Assembly (NCBI GenBank): GCA_964648465.1 | Contig: CAZYMU010000001.1 | Coordinates: 62,001-126,000, forward strand | Origin: Aminicenans sp964648465 | GTDB taxonomy: Bacteria > Acidobacteriota > Aminicenantia > Aminicenantales > Aminicenantaceae | DNA length: 64,000 nucleotides | Direction: 5' to 3' | Shown: piece by piece, positions 16,787-26,119 of the stretch | Position numbering within the stretch: position 1 is the stretch's first letter | How the letters are laid out: each line of letters opens with the position of its first letter | Program-made: the position numbers and the translations under genes | Notes under the pieces: generated by a model | Database searches by the model: none | What the model was told of the DNA's origin: nothing | The model's input: only the letters and a program-made list of their open reading frames with translations

Positions 16787-18241
16787 ATGATAATTAGGGG
16801 CTTCTTTTGTGATTATAACATCATGGACATGGCTTTCTTTGACTCCAGCCGAAGTGGTTTTTATGAATTTCGCATTTTTTTGTAATTTTTGTATGGTTTT
16901 ACATCCTGCATATCCCATTCCTGCTTTTAATCCTCCAACCATCATCTGTAAGATATTGACAACACTTCCATTATAAGGAACTCTTCCTACTATTCCCTCA
17001 GGAACAAGCTTGGCGTCTGATGAAAGAGAATCCTGGAAATATCTATCCCTGCTTCCTTCACGCATAGCTTCAATAGACCCCATTCCCCGGTAGGTTTTAT
17101 ATGAACGGCTCTGATAGATAACTACTTCTCCAGGGGATTCATCGGTTCCTGCAAGGAGATTTCCGAGCATAACAGAACTTGCACCAGCGACGATGGCTTT
17201 AGTTATGTCTCCAGAGTATTTTATTCCTCCATCTGCGATGAGAGGAATATTTTTTTTACAAGTTACTTTAAAAACATCTGCAATTGCTGTAATTTGAGGC
17301 ATTCCGGCTCCGGATATAACTCTTGTTGTGCAGATTGACCCTGGACCTACACCAACTTTTACGGCATCTATACCCAATTCGATAAGGTCTTGAGCTGCTT
17401 CAACTGTTGCAATGTTTCCTGCAATTAGTTCCTGGGATGGGAATTCTTTTTTCAGCATCTTTATTGTATCCATTACTTTTTTGGAATGGCCGTGAGCTGT
17501 GTCGACTATCAAGACATCTGCTTTTGCATTTATTAAAGCTTTTGCTCTATTCAGTGTTTCTTCGGCTACTCCGATAGCTGCTCCGACTCTCAAGCAGCCG
17601 TAGTTGTCTTTGGAAGAATATGGGTATTGAATTCTTTTAAGCACATCTTTATAAGTTATCAATCCTTTAAGATGAAAATCTTTGTCGACCATAAGGATTT
17701 TTTCTATTTTATGTTTATGGAAGAGTTTTTCTGCTTTTTCGAGAGAAGTTCCTAATGGAACAGTAATGAGATCCTTTGTCATAACCTTTTCTATAGGGAT
17801 GTTCAAACGGATTTCGAACCTGATATCCCGGTTTGTCAGTATGCCTACGAGTTTATTATTTTGATCAGTAATAGGAAGACCGGAAATTTTATATTTTTTC
17901 ATGGCTTCTTTAGCCTCGAAAATCTTGTTTCGCGGTCTCATGGTTATTGGATCGACAATCATCCCACTTTCATGACGTTTGACTTTGTCTACTTCCTCAG
18001 CTTGTTTTTCTATGGGCATGTTACGGTGGATTATCCCGATCCCTCCTTGTTGAGCTAAAGCAATGGCCATTTTTGACTCTGTGACCGTATCCATTGCAGC
18101 GCTTATAATAGGGATAAAGAGAGAAATATTCCGGCTAAACTTCGTGGAAACATCTGCCTCGGCGGGGATCACACTGGTTTTTGTCGGGAGAATAAGAACA
18201 TCATCAAAAGTCAACCCTTCCTTCATATTTTGATTAAACAT
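16778..18241 (-). CDS. guaB: IMP dehydrogenase GuaB
   Basis: Oxidises IMP to XMP with NAD+, the rate-limiting step of GTP synthesis. The 487-residue length is standard. The catalytic barrel is split by two CBS domains (about 95-205, e.g. [25 protein letters not shown]). The catalytic Cys is in [17 protein letters not shown], and the flap/Arg-Tyr motif [11 protein letters not shown] is present. It begins 11 bp after the secA stop with a tail-to-head arrangement, so it is probably translated from the uvrB-uvrC-secA transcript. Confidence 0.96.
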   Translation of the reverse strand: MFNQNMKEGLTFDDVLILPTKTSVIPAEADVSTKFSRNISLFIPIISAAMDTVTESKMAIALAQQGGIGIIHRNMPIEKQAEEVDKVKRHESGMIVDPITMRPRNKIFEAKEAMKKYKISGLPITDQNNKLVGILTNRDIRFEIRLNIPIEKVMTKDLITVPLGTSLEKAEKLFHKHKIEKILMVDKDFHLKGLITYKDVLKRIQYPYSSKDNYGCLRVGAAIGVAEETLNRAKALINAKADVLIVDTAHGHSKKVMDTIKMLKKEFPSQELIAGNIATVEAAQDLIELGIDAVKVGVGPGSICTTRVISGAGMPQITAIADVFKVTCKKNIPLIADGGIKYSGDITKAIVAGASSVMLGNLLAGTDESPGEVVIYQSRSYKTYRGMGSIEAMREGSRDRYFQDSLSSDAKLVPEGIVGRVPYNGSVVNILQMMVGGLKAGMGYAGCKTIQKLQKNAKFIKTTSAGVKESHVHDVIITKEAPNYHVE

Positions 18242-18252
18242 CTTGCCCCCCT

Positions 18253-20859
18253 TTATTTTCTCCTTTTTTTCTTCTTTCTCTTTTTTGGTATTAATGATCT
18301 TGCTTGTTTTCCTCTTTGAACGGTTACATTTTGAGGATGTTGATAATATATTGGCTGTTCTTTTCTCTCCGGAATTTCTTCTTCTACAATTGGTTGAAGA
18401 AGGAAAAGATATCGGATTGTCTCGTCCTCAATTCTGTCCATCATTGATTGAAACATGTCATAACTTTCTTTTTTATATTCAACCAACGGGTCTCTCTGTC
18501 CATAACCGCGAAGGCCGATACCTTCTTTCAAATAGTCCATAGCTAGAAGGTGGTCTTTCCACTGAGAGTCTATGATTTGGAGCATGATCATTCCTTCAAA
18601 TTCTCTCATGCGTTCTGAAGTAATTATGTTTTCTTTCTCTTCGTATATATGTCTTAAAGTTTTAAGTAATAATTCTCTTAATTCGTCAAAGTTTATTGTA
18701 TCCCAGTCAATTCGAAGATCTTCAACATCCAAGCCGAATTGAGCTCCAATTGCCTTTTTAAATCCCTCAGTGTCCCAGTCTTCTGGAGATTTTTCCTTTC
18801 CTGTGTGGTTTTCCATTATCCAGTCAACAAGAGTGACAATAAGTTTATCAACATATTTCTTTTTATTTTCTCCTTGAAGTATATCCCTCCTTAGCTTGTA
18901 GATTGATTCCCTCTGCTTGTTCATCACGTCATCATATTCCAGTAAGTGTTTTCGTATGGAGAAATTTTGGCCTTCGACCTGTTTTTGGGCTCTTTCGATA
19001 GCTTTGCTGACCATTTTATGTTCAATAGGAACTCCTTCCTGCATACCAATCCGTGCCATGAGCCCTGATATTCTTTCACTTCCGAATATACGCATCAGGT
19101 CATCTTCTAAAGACAAATAAAAGTGGGAAGAACCCGGATCTCCCTGTCTGCCTGACCTTCCTCTTAACTGATTATCGATTCTTCGAGCTTCATGCCTTTC
19201 TGTACCGATTATATGTAGTCCTTCAAGTTCGATGACTTTATCATGCTCTACTTCTGTGATTTTTTGTGCTTCAGAAATAGTTTCCCTTTTTATATCTTCT
19301 GTGGTCTCTGTGAAATTAATTCCTCTTTTCTTTAGATTCTCACGGGCTAAATATTCAGGATTTCCTCCTAGAAGAATGTCTACTCCTCGTCCTGCCATAT
19401 TGGTTGCAATGGTTGTACCTTCGATTCTTCCTGCCTGTGCAATGATTGTTGCTTCCTGCTCATGATATTTTGCGTTTAAAACAACATGTTTGATTCTTTT
19501 CTTTCTCAATAGAGAACTAAGAATCTCCGAGTTTTCAATGGAGATTGTTCCTACAAGAACAGGGCGCCCTTTGTTTTTATTTTCAATGATTTCATCAACA
19601 ACAGCTTTCCATTTTTCTTTTGCAGTGCGGTATATTACGTCAGGGTATTCGTGCCGTATTAGAGGTTTATTTGTAGGCATTTCCACTACATCCAAGTTGT
19701 AAATGGATTGGAATTCTTGTGCTTCTGTTACTGCTGTACCTGTCATTCCGGCAAGTTTCTCGTACATTCGGAAATAATTCTGAAATGTAACAGAAGCCAG
19801 TGTTTGATATTCTTCTTCTATACGCACTTTTTCTTTTGCTTCTAATGCCTGGTGGAGTCCATCGCTGTACCGTCTTCCGGGCATTAATCGGCCAGTAAAT
19901 TCATCTACGATAATTACCTTGCCTTCTTTTAACATGTAATCTACATCTCTTTTGAAGAGATGATGAGCTTTTAATGCTTGGTTAATGGAATGAATTAAGT
20001 CCATATGAGAAAGATCATACAGATTTTTTACATTGAGAAATTTTTCGGATTCTGCAACTCCCTCTTCTGTTAGAACGACTGTCCTTGTTTTTTCATCAAT
20101 TTGAAAGTTTTTATCTTTATGTAGCCGCCTGACAAGATTATCAACTTTATAGTAAATAGCTGTCGATTCTTCGGTTGGGCCTGATATAATGAGTGGAGTT
20201 CTTGCTTCATCGACAAGAATGCTGTCAACTTCATCAACAATGGCATAATGATGCTTTCTCTGAACAAGGTCAGAGAAACGAAATTTCATATTGTCTCGGA
20301 GGTAGTCAAATCCGAATTCGTTATTTGTGCCATATGTAATGTCTGTTCTGTATGCTTTTTTTCTTTCAAGTTCTCCCATTTCATGCTGGATTGTCCCTAC
20401 TTCAAGACCGAGAAAATTAAAAATTGGGCCCATCCATTCCGTATCTCTCTTTGCCAGGTAATCATTAACCGTTACGATGTGAACGCCTTTTCCTTCAAGT
20501 GCATTCAGATAAGCAGGAAGAGTTGCGACCAGAGTTTTTCCTTCTCCTGTTTTCATCTCAGATATTTTCCCTTGATGAAGAACAACGCCGCCCATGAGCT
20601 GAACATCAAAATGACGCATGTTTATGGTTCTTATAGACACTTCACGTACAACTGCAAATGCCTCAATAAGCAGATCTTCCAAGCTTGCCCCCTGATTGAG
20701 CTTTTCCTTGAAATACGCGGTTTTTTCGTTTAGCTGGCTGTTTGTGAGCTTTTTGATGCGGCTTTCGTATTTGTTGATGGCAGAAGCATATGGTCGAAGT
20801 TTTTTCAGGTCTCTATCATTTTTAGTCCCGAAGATTTTTCGGATCAGCCACTTGAACAT
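18253..20859 (-). CDS. secA: Preprotein translocase ATPase SecA
   Basis: Motor ATPase that drives secretory proteins through SecYEG. The motor is complete: [17 protein letters not shown] (Walker A), [20 protein letters not shown] (DEAD box), [32 protein letters not shown] and the [11 protein letters not shown] motif VI. Helical wing and scaffold domains follow. At 868 residues it is near normal, but the usual C-terminal Cys/His zinc module that binds SecB is absent; the protein ends in a run of Lys/Arg ([10 protein letters not shown]). SecB-independent targeting is implied. A 33-bp gap separates it from the upstream uvrC stop. Confidence 0.97.
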   Translation of the reverse strand: MFKWLIRKIFGTKNDRDLKKLRPYASAINKYESRIKKLTNSQLNEKTAYFKEKLNQGASLEDLLIEAFAVVREVSIRTINMRHFDVQLMGGVVLHQGKISEMKTGEGKTLVATLPAYLNALEGKGVHIVTVNDYLAKRDTEWMGPIFNFLGLEVGTIQHEMGELERKKAYRTDITYGTNNEFGFDYLRDNMKFRFSDLVQRKHHYAIVDEVDSILVDEARTPLIISGPTEESTAIYYKVDNLVRRLHKDKNFQIDEKTRTVVLTEEGVAESEKFLNVKNLYDLSHMDLIHSINQALKAHHLFKRDVDYMLKEGKVIIVDEFTGRLMPGRRYSDGLHQALEAKEKVRIEEEYQTLASVTFQNYFRMYEKLAGMTGTAVTEAQEFQSIYNLDVVEMPTNKPLIRHEYPDVIYRTAKEKWKAVVDEIIENKNKGRPVLVGTISIENSEILSSLLRKKRIKHVVLNAKYHEQEATIIAQAGRIEGTTIATNMAGRGVDILLGGNPEYLARENLKKRGINFTETTEDIKRETISEAQKITEVEHDKVIELEGLHIIGTERHEARRIDNQLRGRSGRQGDPGSSHFYLSLEDDLMRIFGSERISGLMARIGMQEGVPIEHKMVSKAIERAQKQVEGQNFSIRKHLLEYDDVMNKQRESIYKLRRDILQGENKKKYVDKLIVTLVDWIMENHTGKEKSPEDWDTEGFKKAIGAQFGLDVEDLRIDWDTINFDELRELLLKTLRHIYEEKENIITSERMREFEGMIMLQIIDSQWKDHLLAMDYLKEGIGLRGYGQRDPLVEYKKESYDMFQSMMDRIEDETIRYLFLLQPIVEEEIPERKEQPIYYQHPQNVTVQRGKQARSLIPKKRKKKKRRK

Positions 20860-20892
20860 TTGAATAATTTGTAGCAGAAACCCCTGAAGTTG

Positions 20893-22704
20893 TCAATCAC
20901 CATTGCTATTTACTTCCATATTTATGTTTTCAAGAAGTATGCTGGCAGTCTTGGGCCCTGTTAATTTAGCTAGTTCCCCTAAAGGAGCTTTTTTGATCTC
21001 TGTGATGCCTTTATATTTGTCCAGAAGCAAAGCTTTTCTTTTTTTTCCAATACCTGGGATGTTATCGAGAAATGAGGAAAAGCTCTTTTTCTTCCTTTGT
21101 TGTCTGTGAAAATAGATGGCAAAACGGTGGGCTTCGTTTCTTACTCTCTGAATGAGTTTTAAGGCCGGAGAAGTTCTGTCTAGTCTGATTCCTATTCTGT
21201 GGTGTTGAGTAAAAATTATTTCTTCTTTCTTTGACAGTGAGATTACAGGTGTATTTTCCAACCCGAGTTTTTTTAATGTTTTTATTGTTGTATTGAGCTG
21301 CCCCTTTCCTCCATCCACTAAAATCAGGTCAGGTAACTCTTTTTTTTCGGTAGAAAGCAGCCTTTTGTACCTTCTTTGGATAACCTCTCGAATGCATGCC
21401 ACATCATCAGGTGTTTTGACTGTTTTTATCTTATATTTTCGATACTTATTTTTTCTGGGTTTTCCATGTTCAAACACAACAAGCGAACCTACGGATTCCT
21501 TTCCTCCTGTGCTGGATATATCAAACCCATCGATGTGCAAAGGTAAACTCTTTAAGCTTAAAATATTCTTTAACTCCATAAGTGGCGAAAATTGTTCGAT
21601 ATCTTTTTCGAGAAGATGTTCTGCATTTCTGTTCGCAAGTTCCACTAGTTTTTTATTTTTTCCCTTAACAGGAATGATAATTTCGATTTTTTTGCCTTTG
21701 ATTTTCTTAAGTTTTTTTGAGAGCTTATCTTTTTCTTTAGGTAGAAAAGGCAAAACAATTTTATAAGGCAAATCTTTACGGTTTTTATAAAATCTTAGTA
21801 TTTGTGTAAAAAGAGTTTCTCTATCTGAAGATCCTTCGGCCCTGCGGGTAAAAAGACTTTCAGATTCGACAACTTTACCTTCTCTCATAAGGAAAACATT
21901 CAGGTATATGTTATCTTTCTCTCTGTAAAAGCCAAAAATGTCTTTGTTTTCCATTTTTACAGATATGAATTTAGGCTTATCCTTCATATGATGTATCATA
22001 AGGATAAGATCTCTCAAATACGCGGCATGTTCGAATTTCTGTCTATCAGAAACCTGCTGCATTTTTTCTTCTAAGGTATTGATCAATCTATCTGTTTTTC
22101 CTTCAAGGAATAGAATAGCGTTATTCACTTTCTCTCTATAATCTGATGCTGTGATATTTCCAGTGCAAGGAGCTGAGCATAGTTTTAAGTCAAACTCAAG
22201 GCAGGGCCTTTTTCTTTTGCCAGGGATCGCTTCTTTACAGCTTCTTATTCTAAAATATTTATTAATGAGAAGCATAGTTTTTCGTGCTTGATTAGTTGGA
22301 TAGAATGGACCAAAGTATTTTGCTCCGTCCGGTTTTACTTTTCGTGTAAAGTATATACCTGGAAATTTTTCATTTAAAGTTAGCTTTAAGTAAGGAAAAC
22401 TTTTATCATCCTTGGATCTCAAGTTGAATTTTGGCTGGGACTGCTGAATAAAATTATTTTCTAGAAAAGATGCCTCTTTTTCAGTATCAGTTAGAATGTA
22501 ATCGATTTCTTTTGTCTCAGAGATTATCTTGTTTACTTTTGAATCAAATGTAGTGAGAAAATACGATCCGACTCTCTCTCTTAAAGAACGGGCTTTTCCT
22601 ATATAAATAGTATTTCCATTACTGTCTTTAAAAAAATAAATCCCCGGTTTTTTTGGCAGAGCTCTGACTCTTGATTTCAATGCATCCGTTGTTTTAACTG
22701 ACAA
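20893..22704 (-). CDS. uvrC: Excinuclease ABC subunit C
   Basis: Dual-incision endonuclease of nucleotide excision repair. Its 603 residues hold the N-terminal GIY-YIG nuclease (KPGIYFFKDSNGNTIYIGKARSLRERV), the Cys-rich linker RPCLEFDLKLCSAPCTG, the UVR helix that binds UvrB (about 195-235), the RNase H-like C-terminal nuclease (DGFDISSTGGKESVGSLVVF, LILVDGGKGQLN) and tandem HhH motifs (IPGIGKKRKALLL, LAKLTGPKTASILL). Its start lies 11 bp inside the uvrB gene end, so the two are translationally coupled. Confidence 0.96.
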   Translation of the reverse strand: MSVKTTDALKSRVRALPKKPGIYFFKDSNGNTIYIGKARSLRERVGSYFLTTFDSKVNKIISETKEIDYILTDTEKEASFLENNFIQQSQPKFNLRSKDDKSFPYLKLTLNEKFPGIYFTRKVKPDGAKYFGPFYPTNQARKTMLLINKYFRIRSCKEAIPGKRKRPCLEFDLKLCSAPCTGNITASDYREKVNNAILFLEGKTDRLINTLEEKMQQVSDRQKFEHAAYLRDLILMIHHMKDKPKFISVKMENKDIFGFYREKDNIYLNVFLMREGKVVESESLFTRRAEGSSDRETLFTQILRFYKNRKDLPYKIVLPFLPKEKDKLSKKLKKIKGKKIEIIIPVKGKNKKLVELANRNAEHLLEKDIEQFSPLMELKNILSLKSLPLHIDGFDISSTGGKESVGSLVVFEHGKPRKNKYRKYKIKTVKTPDDVACIREVIQRRYKRLLSTEKKELPDLILVDGGKGQLNTTIKTLKKLGLENTPVISLSKKEEIIFTQHHRIGIRLDRTSPALKLIQRVRNEAHRFAIYFHRQQRKKKSFSSFLDNIPGIGKKRKALLLDKYKGITEIKKAPLGELAKLTGPKTASILLENINMEVNSNGD

Positions 22705-24688
22705 TTTCCAGTTCTTTTAATTTAAGTTTTTTTATTTCATCCCTGAGTTTTGCCGCTTTTTCAAATTCAAGATTTTTTGCGGCTAACCTCATCGAATTCT
22801 CGAGCTTTTCGATTCGCTGTTTTCTCTCCTGGGGAGAAAGATAGATATCCTTGTCTTCAGAGATTCGAGAATAGTCAAAATAGTCTCTTTCATAGATGCT
22901 GGTTAAAACCTCATCGATTCTTTTTTTAATAGATTGAGGAGTGATATTGTTTTTTTTATTGTACTCCTGTTGAATTTGTCGCCTTCTGTTTGTCTCGGCA
23001 ATCGCCTTCCTTATAGAGTCTGTTATGACATCAGCATAAAGAATAGCTTTACCTGAAACATTTCTGGCTGACCTGCCAAAAGTTTGAATGAGGGAGGTTG
23101 CAGAACGGAGAAATCCTTCTTTATCCGCATCGAGTATCGCAACCAGAGATACTTCTGGAAGGTCAAGCCCTTCTCTCAGCAAATTTATTCCTATCAGGGC
23201 GTCAAATTTTCCCTTCCTTAGGTCTCTCAATATTTTAACACGGTCCAAAGTGTCGATTTCAGAATGAAGATATCGGACATAGAGTCCGAATTCGTGATAA
23301 TAACGTGTGAGATCTTCAGCCATCTTTTTTGTCAGAGTTGTTACCAAAATTCTCTCGTTTTTCCCTGCCCTTTCTGTGATTTCAGACATCAAATCATCGA
23401 CTTGGCCTTTAACAGGACGCACTTCAATTTTTGGATCTGTAAGGCCTGTAGGTCTTATAATCTGCTCTATTACCCTTTTACCTGCCTTCTGTAGTTCATA
23501 ATTTCTTGGAGTAGCTGAGACATAAAGGACTTTGTGAATCCTGCTTTCAAACTCGTTAAAATTCAATGGTCTGTTATCAAGGGCAGATGGAAGCCTGAAA
23601 CCATGATCAATAAGCGTCTGTTTTCGTGAACGGTCTCCATTATACATCCCACCGATTTGCGGGATAGTGACGTGTGATTCATCGATAATCATAAGGAAAT
23701 CTTGAGGAAAATAATCAAGAAGTGTGAATGGGGGTTCTCCCGGCTTTCGGAGGCTTAGATAAAGAGAATAATTTTCTATGCCTGGACACCAGCCGAATTC
23801 CCGCAGCATCTCAATGTCAAAAAGAGTTTTTTCTTCAATCCTGTTGGATTCTATGATTTTTCCCTGTTTTTTAAAGAAGCACACACGTTCTTCAAGTTCT
23901 TTTTCTATGGAGGAAATAGCATAATCAAGAATGTCTGGAGGTGTTGAGAAATAAGTCCTTGGGTAGAGGACGATCTTATCAAAAGAGTCCAGTGTTTTGC
24001 CAAGAAGAGGGTCTAGACTAGAGATGGCTAATATTTTGTTATCTCCAAGTTCTATCCTGTAAGCATAGTCCTCATAAGAAGGAAAAACATCGATAATATC
24101 TCCTCTGACACGGAAACACCCCCTTTTAAAATCACCTTCTTCTCTGTTATATTGAATCTTGACGAGATTCTCCAGAATATTTTTCCTTGATATGATTTGG
24201 TTTACTTCAAGAGGAATACTCAGAGAATAATATGTTTGTGGCGAACCTATTCCATAGATACAAGAAACAGATGCAATGATCGCTACGTCTTTTCGCTGGA
24301 AAAGAGAGTTTGTGGCGCTGAGTCTTAGGCGGTCTATCTCATCATTTATTGTAGCTTCTTTTGATATGTAAATATTGGAAGCAGGGATGAAGGCTTCGGG
24401 TTGGTAATAATCGTAATAGCTGACAAAATATCCTACAGCATTTTCTGGGAAAAAGTGGCGGAATTCCTGGTATAGTTGAGCAGCTAGGGTTTTGTTGTGG
24501 GAAATGACAAGAACAGGTTTGTTAATTTTCTCTATGATATTTGCTATTGTAAAAGTTTTCCCAGAGCCTGTGACTCCCATTAAAACTTGATGTTTAATAT
24601 TTTTATTTAACCCATCATGCAGTTCCTGGATTGCCCTTATTTGATCTCCTTTTGGCTTGAATTCTGAGTGGAGTATAAATTTTTTCAT
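22694..24688 (-). CDS. uvrB: Excinuclease ABC subunit B
   Basis: DNA-loading helicase-like subunit of nucleotide excision repair. The 664-residue protein has Walker A GVTGSGKTFT, the beta-hairpin region YYDYYQPEAFIPASN...YISKEATINDEIDRLRLSATNSL, DEAD-type IDESHV, motifs IV-VI (LVTTLTKKMAEDLT, GINLLREGLDLPEVSLVAILDADKEGFLRS, QTFGRSARN) and a C-terminal UVR domain (about 620-655) that contacts UvrC. It is the first gene of the leftward uvrB-uvrC-secA-guaB run; a TATAAT box lies 29-34 bp upstream of the ATG. Confidence 0.97.
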   Translation of the reverse strand: MKKFILHSEFKPKGDQIRAIQELHDGLNKNIKHQVLMGVTGSGKTFTIANIIEKINKPVLVISHNKTLAAQLYQEFRHFFPENAVGYFVSYYDYYQPEAFIPASNIYISKEATINDEIDRLRLSATNSLFQRKDVAIIASVSCIYGIGSPQTYYSLSIPLEVNQIISRKNILENLVKIQYNREEGDFKRGCFRVRGDIIDVFPSYEDYAYRIELGDNKILAISSLDPLLGKTLDSFDKIVLYPRTYFSTPPDILDYAISSIEKELEERVCFFKKQGKIIESNRIEEKTLFDIEMLREFGWCPGIENYSLYLSLRKPGEPPFTLLDYFPQDFLMIIDESHVTIPQIGGMYNGDRSRKQTLIDHGFRLPSALDNRPLNFNEFESRIHKVLYVSATPRNYELQKAGKRVIEQIIRPTGLTDPKIEVRPVKGQVDDLMSEITERAGKNERILVTTLTKKMAEDLTRYYHEFGLYVRYLHSEIDTLDRVKILRDLRKGKFDALIGINLLREGLDLPEVSLVAILDADKEGFLRSATSLIQTFGRSARNVSGKAILYADVITDSIRKAIAETNRRRQIQQEYNKKNNITPQSIKKRIDEVLTSIYERDYFDYSRISEDKDIYLSPQERKQRIEKLENSMRLAAKNLEFEKAAKLRDEIKKLKLKELEIVS

Positions 24689-24716
24689 TCTATCAGAAGT
24701 TTTTATGAATAATCAT

Positions 24717-24722
24717 ATTATA
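24717..24722 (-). promoter_or_regulatory. TATAAT -10 element upstream of uvrB
   Basis: A perfect TATAAT lies on the minus strand 29 bp before the uvrB ATG. The hexamer 17 bp upstream (TTACGA) is a poor -35, so this is a likely but unconfirmed start for the uvrB-uvrC-secA-guaB transcript. Confidence 0.4.
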
Positions 24723-24760
24723 ACAGTAAATTAAGCTAATCGTAATCAGTAAATTGCTCT

Positions 24761-24900
24761 CCTGGATTATTAATAAAAATTGCTGATATGTCATAACAAT
24801 GAAACCTAGATTTGATCATTTTCCATGAAAATCTTGGAACTAGTTTATCCTCTATCATATCGATAATATAATTTAAATCTATTATCAGCAATTTTTACCT
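24761..24900 (-). repeat. Inverted-terminal-repeat element, copy 1
   Basis: A roughly 125-140 bp AT-rich element bounded by CCTGGATTATTAATAAAAAT then TGCTGATA on one side and TATCAGCAATTTTTA on the other, i.e. short terminal inverted repeats with a non-coding interior. The interior aligns closely, in opposite orientation, with 25889-26020 (shared interior tracts such as AATAGATTTAAATTA and GATAAACTAGTTC). It looks like a small MITE-like element. A third, more diverged copy starts at 25022. Confidence 0.75.
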
Positions 24901-25017
24901 TACAGGCGAGCCGATCTTACAGCATCTGCTGCGTTACAGCGCATTCGTGGTGAAGGACCACAACTTCATGCGCTGTGCCTTGCATCTGCAGCAAGCTTGA
25001 CTCGTGAATCATCCAGG
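24882..25017 (+). repeat. Dispersed structured repeat module (copy 1)
   Basis: This module begins with TTATCAGCAATTTTTACC and ends TGAATCATCCAGG. It is nearly identical to 43442-43576. Its centre (24936-24976) folds as a nested hairpin: an 8-bp stem ACAGCGCA/TGCGCTGT enclosing a 5-bp stem GTGGT/ACCAC. It is more GC-rich than surrounding DNA and has no open frame. It may be a mobile-element end or a non-coding RNA. Confidence 0.75.
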
Positions 25018-25130
25018 ACTTCCTGGATTATTAATAAAAATTGCTGAAAGAATTAATATGATATAAACTAATTTTGATTGTTCTCCATGATATGCTCAGA
25101 ACTAATTTATACTATACTCTAGGCTAGATA
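25005..25130 (+). repeat. Palindrome plus diverged repeat element copy 3
   Basis: TGAATCATCCAGG and CCTGGATTATTA form a hairpin at 25005-25033, immediately followed by the AATAAAAATTGCTGA terminus and about 95 bp of diverged element interior in the same orientation as copy 1 (shared TTTTGATTGTTCTCCATGA-like tract). A sister palindrome with the same arm sequence is at 61816-61845. Confidence 0.6.
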
Positions 25131-25197
25131 ATAACCTAACAGCGTGAAGCATATGAATTTTAGGGGATGGAGGAAGCGACATTGAAAGATTTAGACT

Positions 25198-25360
25198 TTT
25201 TTCTGAGTCAATCTTCGAGGGAACCAGAGAAAGTCTGGCCTGATGGATGTGTGAGCACTGTATAATCAATGATGCGGTGTTAATAGTGGCTCGCGGACAT
25301 TGTGGAGTTGCTTAAGATAAACATGCGGAGTTCCATCAGAGCCGAGAAGATCAGGGAGGA
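25198..25360 (+). repeat. Dispersed repeat module R2 (copy 1)
   Basis: From about TCTGAGTCAATCTTCGAGGG to GGGAGGAAGG this segment matches, base by base with scattered changes, the minus strand of 56240-56436, and its right half matches 43345-43400. The most constant core is GCTTAAGATAAACATGCGGA followed by GTTCC and GAGCCGAGAAGATC. It contains short open frames, but differences between copies are not concentrated in third positions, so conservation looks nucleotide-level. Confidence 0.75.
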
Positions 25361-25395
25361 AGGTGTGAAAATGCTGAAGATTTAAAATGATTTTA

Positions 25396-25776
25396 TTATT
25401 TAATGTGAGAAACCATTTTTACAGAGCCTTTGAATTGTGCTCCATCCATTATTGAAATGCGGGAAGCTGATATATCACCCGTCATTTGGCCTTCTTTTTC
25501 AATAAAGACTTTTCCATTTGCAAATATATTTCCCTCAACAAGACCCTTAATTGTGATGTTCTTTACATGAATGTCAGCATTGACTTCGGCTTTTGATCCA
25601 ACGGTCAAATTGTTATTTTCCATGTTTATTTTCCCCTGGAACTGCCCTTCTATTATCAAATCTTCACTGGTGTATAGTTCGCCTTGAAAATTCAGGGTTA
25701 GCCCAAAGCGAGCGATTGTTTTTGGGATTATTTCTTCAACAAAACTTTGATTTTCTTTTTTGTCTGGATCCAGCAT
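25396..25776 (-). CDS. Bactofilin (polymer-forming cytoskeletal protein)
   Basis: A 126-residue bactofilin, a right-handed beta-helix protein that self-assembles into filaments at membranes and organises cell-wall enzymes or polar structures. The central repeat is clear: LTLNFQGELYTSEDLIIEGQFQGKI, then NNLTVGSKAEVNADI, NITIKGLVEGNIFANGKVFIEKEGQMTGDISASRISIMDGAQFKGSV. I place the start at ATG 25776, with agaagg 5 bp upstream; a longer frame to 25866 would run into repeat DNA and has no RBS. The gene is isolated and sits between inverted copies of a repeat element, with another repeat module directly after its stop. Confidence 0.88.
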   Translation of the reverse strand: MLDPDKKENQSFVEEIIPKTIARFGLTLNFQGELYTSEDLIIEGQFQGKINMENNNLTVGSKAEVNADIHVKNITIKGLVEGNIFANGKVFIEKEGQMTGDISASRISIMDGAQFKGSVKMVSHIK

Positions 25777-25849
25777 TATACCTTCTGTTGAAATAATGTG
25801 CAGATTATAGATTGCTCCCTTTAATATGTCAACAGAATTATAATACAGA

Positions 25850-26020
25850 AGTTCCAGCAGAGCCAAGAAGATCGGCTCGCCTGTAAGGTAAAAATTGCTG
25901 ATAATAGATTTAAATTAGATCATCGATATGATAAATGATAAACTAGTTCTGAGGGTTTCATGGGGAACGATCAAAACTAGGTTTAGTTGTTATAATTTAT
26001 CAGCAATTTTTATGAATAGC
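25850..26020 (+). repeat. Inverted-terminal-repeat element, copy 2, with R2/R1 scar
   Basis: The stretch 25889-26020 is the reverse-oriented counterpart of 24761-24900, with termini TAAAAATTGCTGATA and TATCAGCAATTTTTATGAAT. It is preceded by a short join of module R2 (GTTCCAGCAGAGCC) to the inverted start of the structured module (AAGATCGGCTCGCCTGTAAG), joined at a shared AAGATCGG. The gap 25777-26116 otherwise holds only the sigma gene promoter. Confidence 0.7.
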
Positions 26021-26073
26021 CCACCGCAATTATCATGTTGATATCTATTCCATTATATTTGATAATTATATTG

Positions 26074-26102
26074 TAAACTTTTATCAAGGTATTTTCGTCT
26101 AA
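26074..26102 (+). promoter_or_regulatory. Sigma-E-like ECF promoter of the sigma gene
   Basis: TAAACTT (26074-26080), a 16-bp spacer and GTCTAA (26097-26102) match the ECF/sigma-E pattern GGAACTT-N15/16-GTCTAA in the -10 and in AACTT. The same spacing occurs before another ECF gene at 34368-34396. This implies autoregulation by an ECF factor. The -10 lies only 17 bp before the start codon, so the leader would be about 10 nt. Confidence 0.5.
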
Positions 26103-26119
26103 TAGGGGAAAGAAGAGTG

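Noticed and set aside
24882..25017. CRISPR-like array from the repeats near 25 kb
   Set aside because: Copies are long, few, far apart and lack regular spacing or spacers; no cas genes.
25141..25383. Frames in module R2 as a real short gene (e.g. MRSSIRAEKIREEGVKML)
   Set aside because: Copies at 43.3 and 56.3 kb do not keep the frame open and changes are not third-position biased; treated as nucleotide-level repeat.
25777..25866. Longer N-terminus for the bactofilin
   Set aside because: The extra 30 codons run into repeat DNA, and the ATG at 25776 has a good agaagg RBS.
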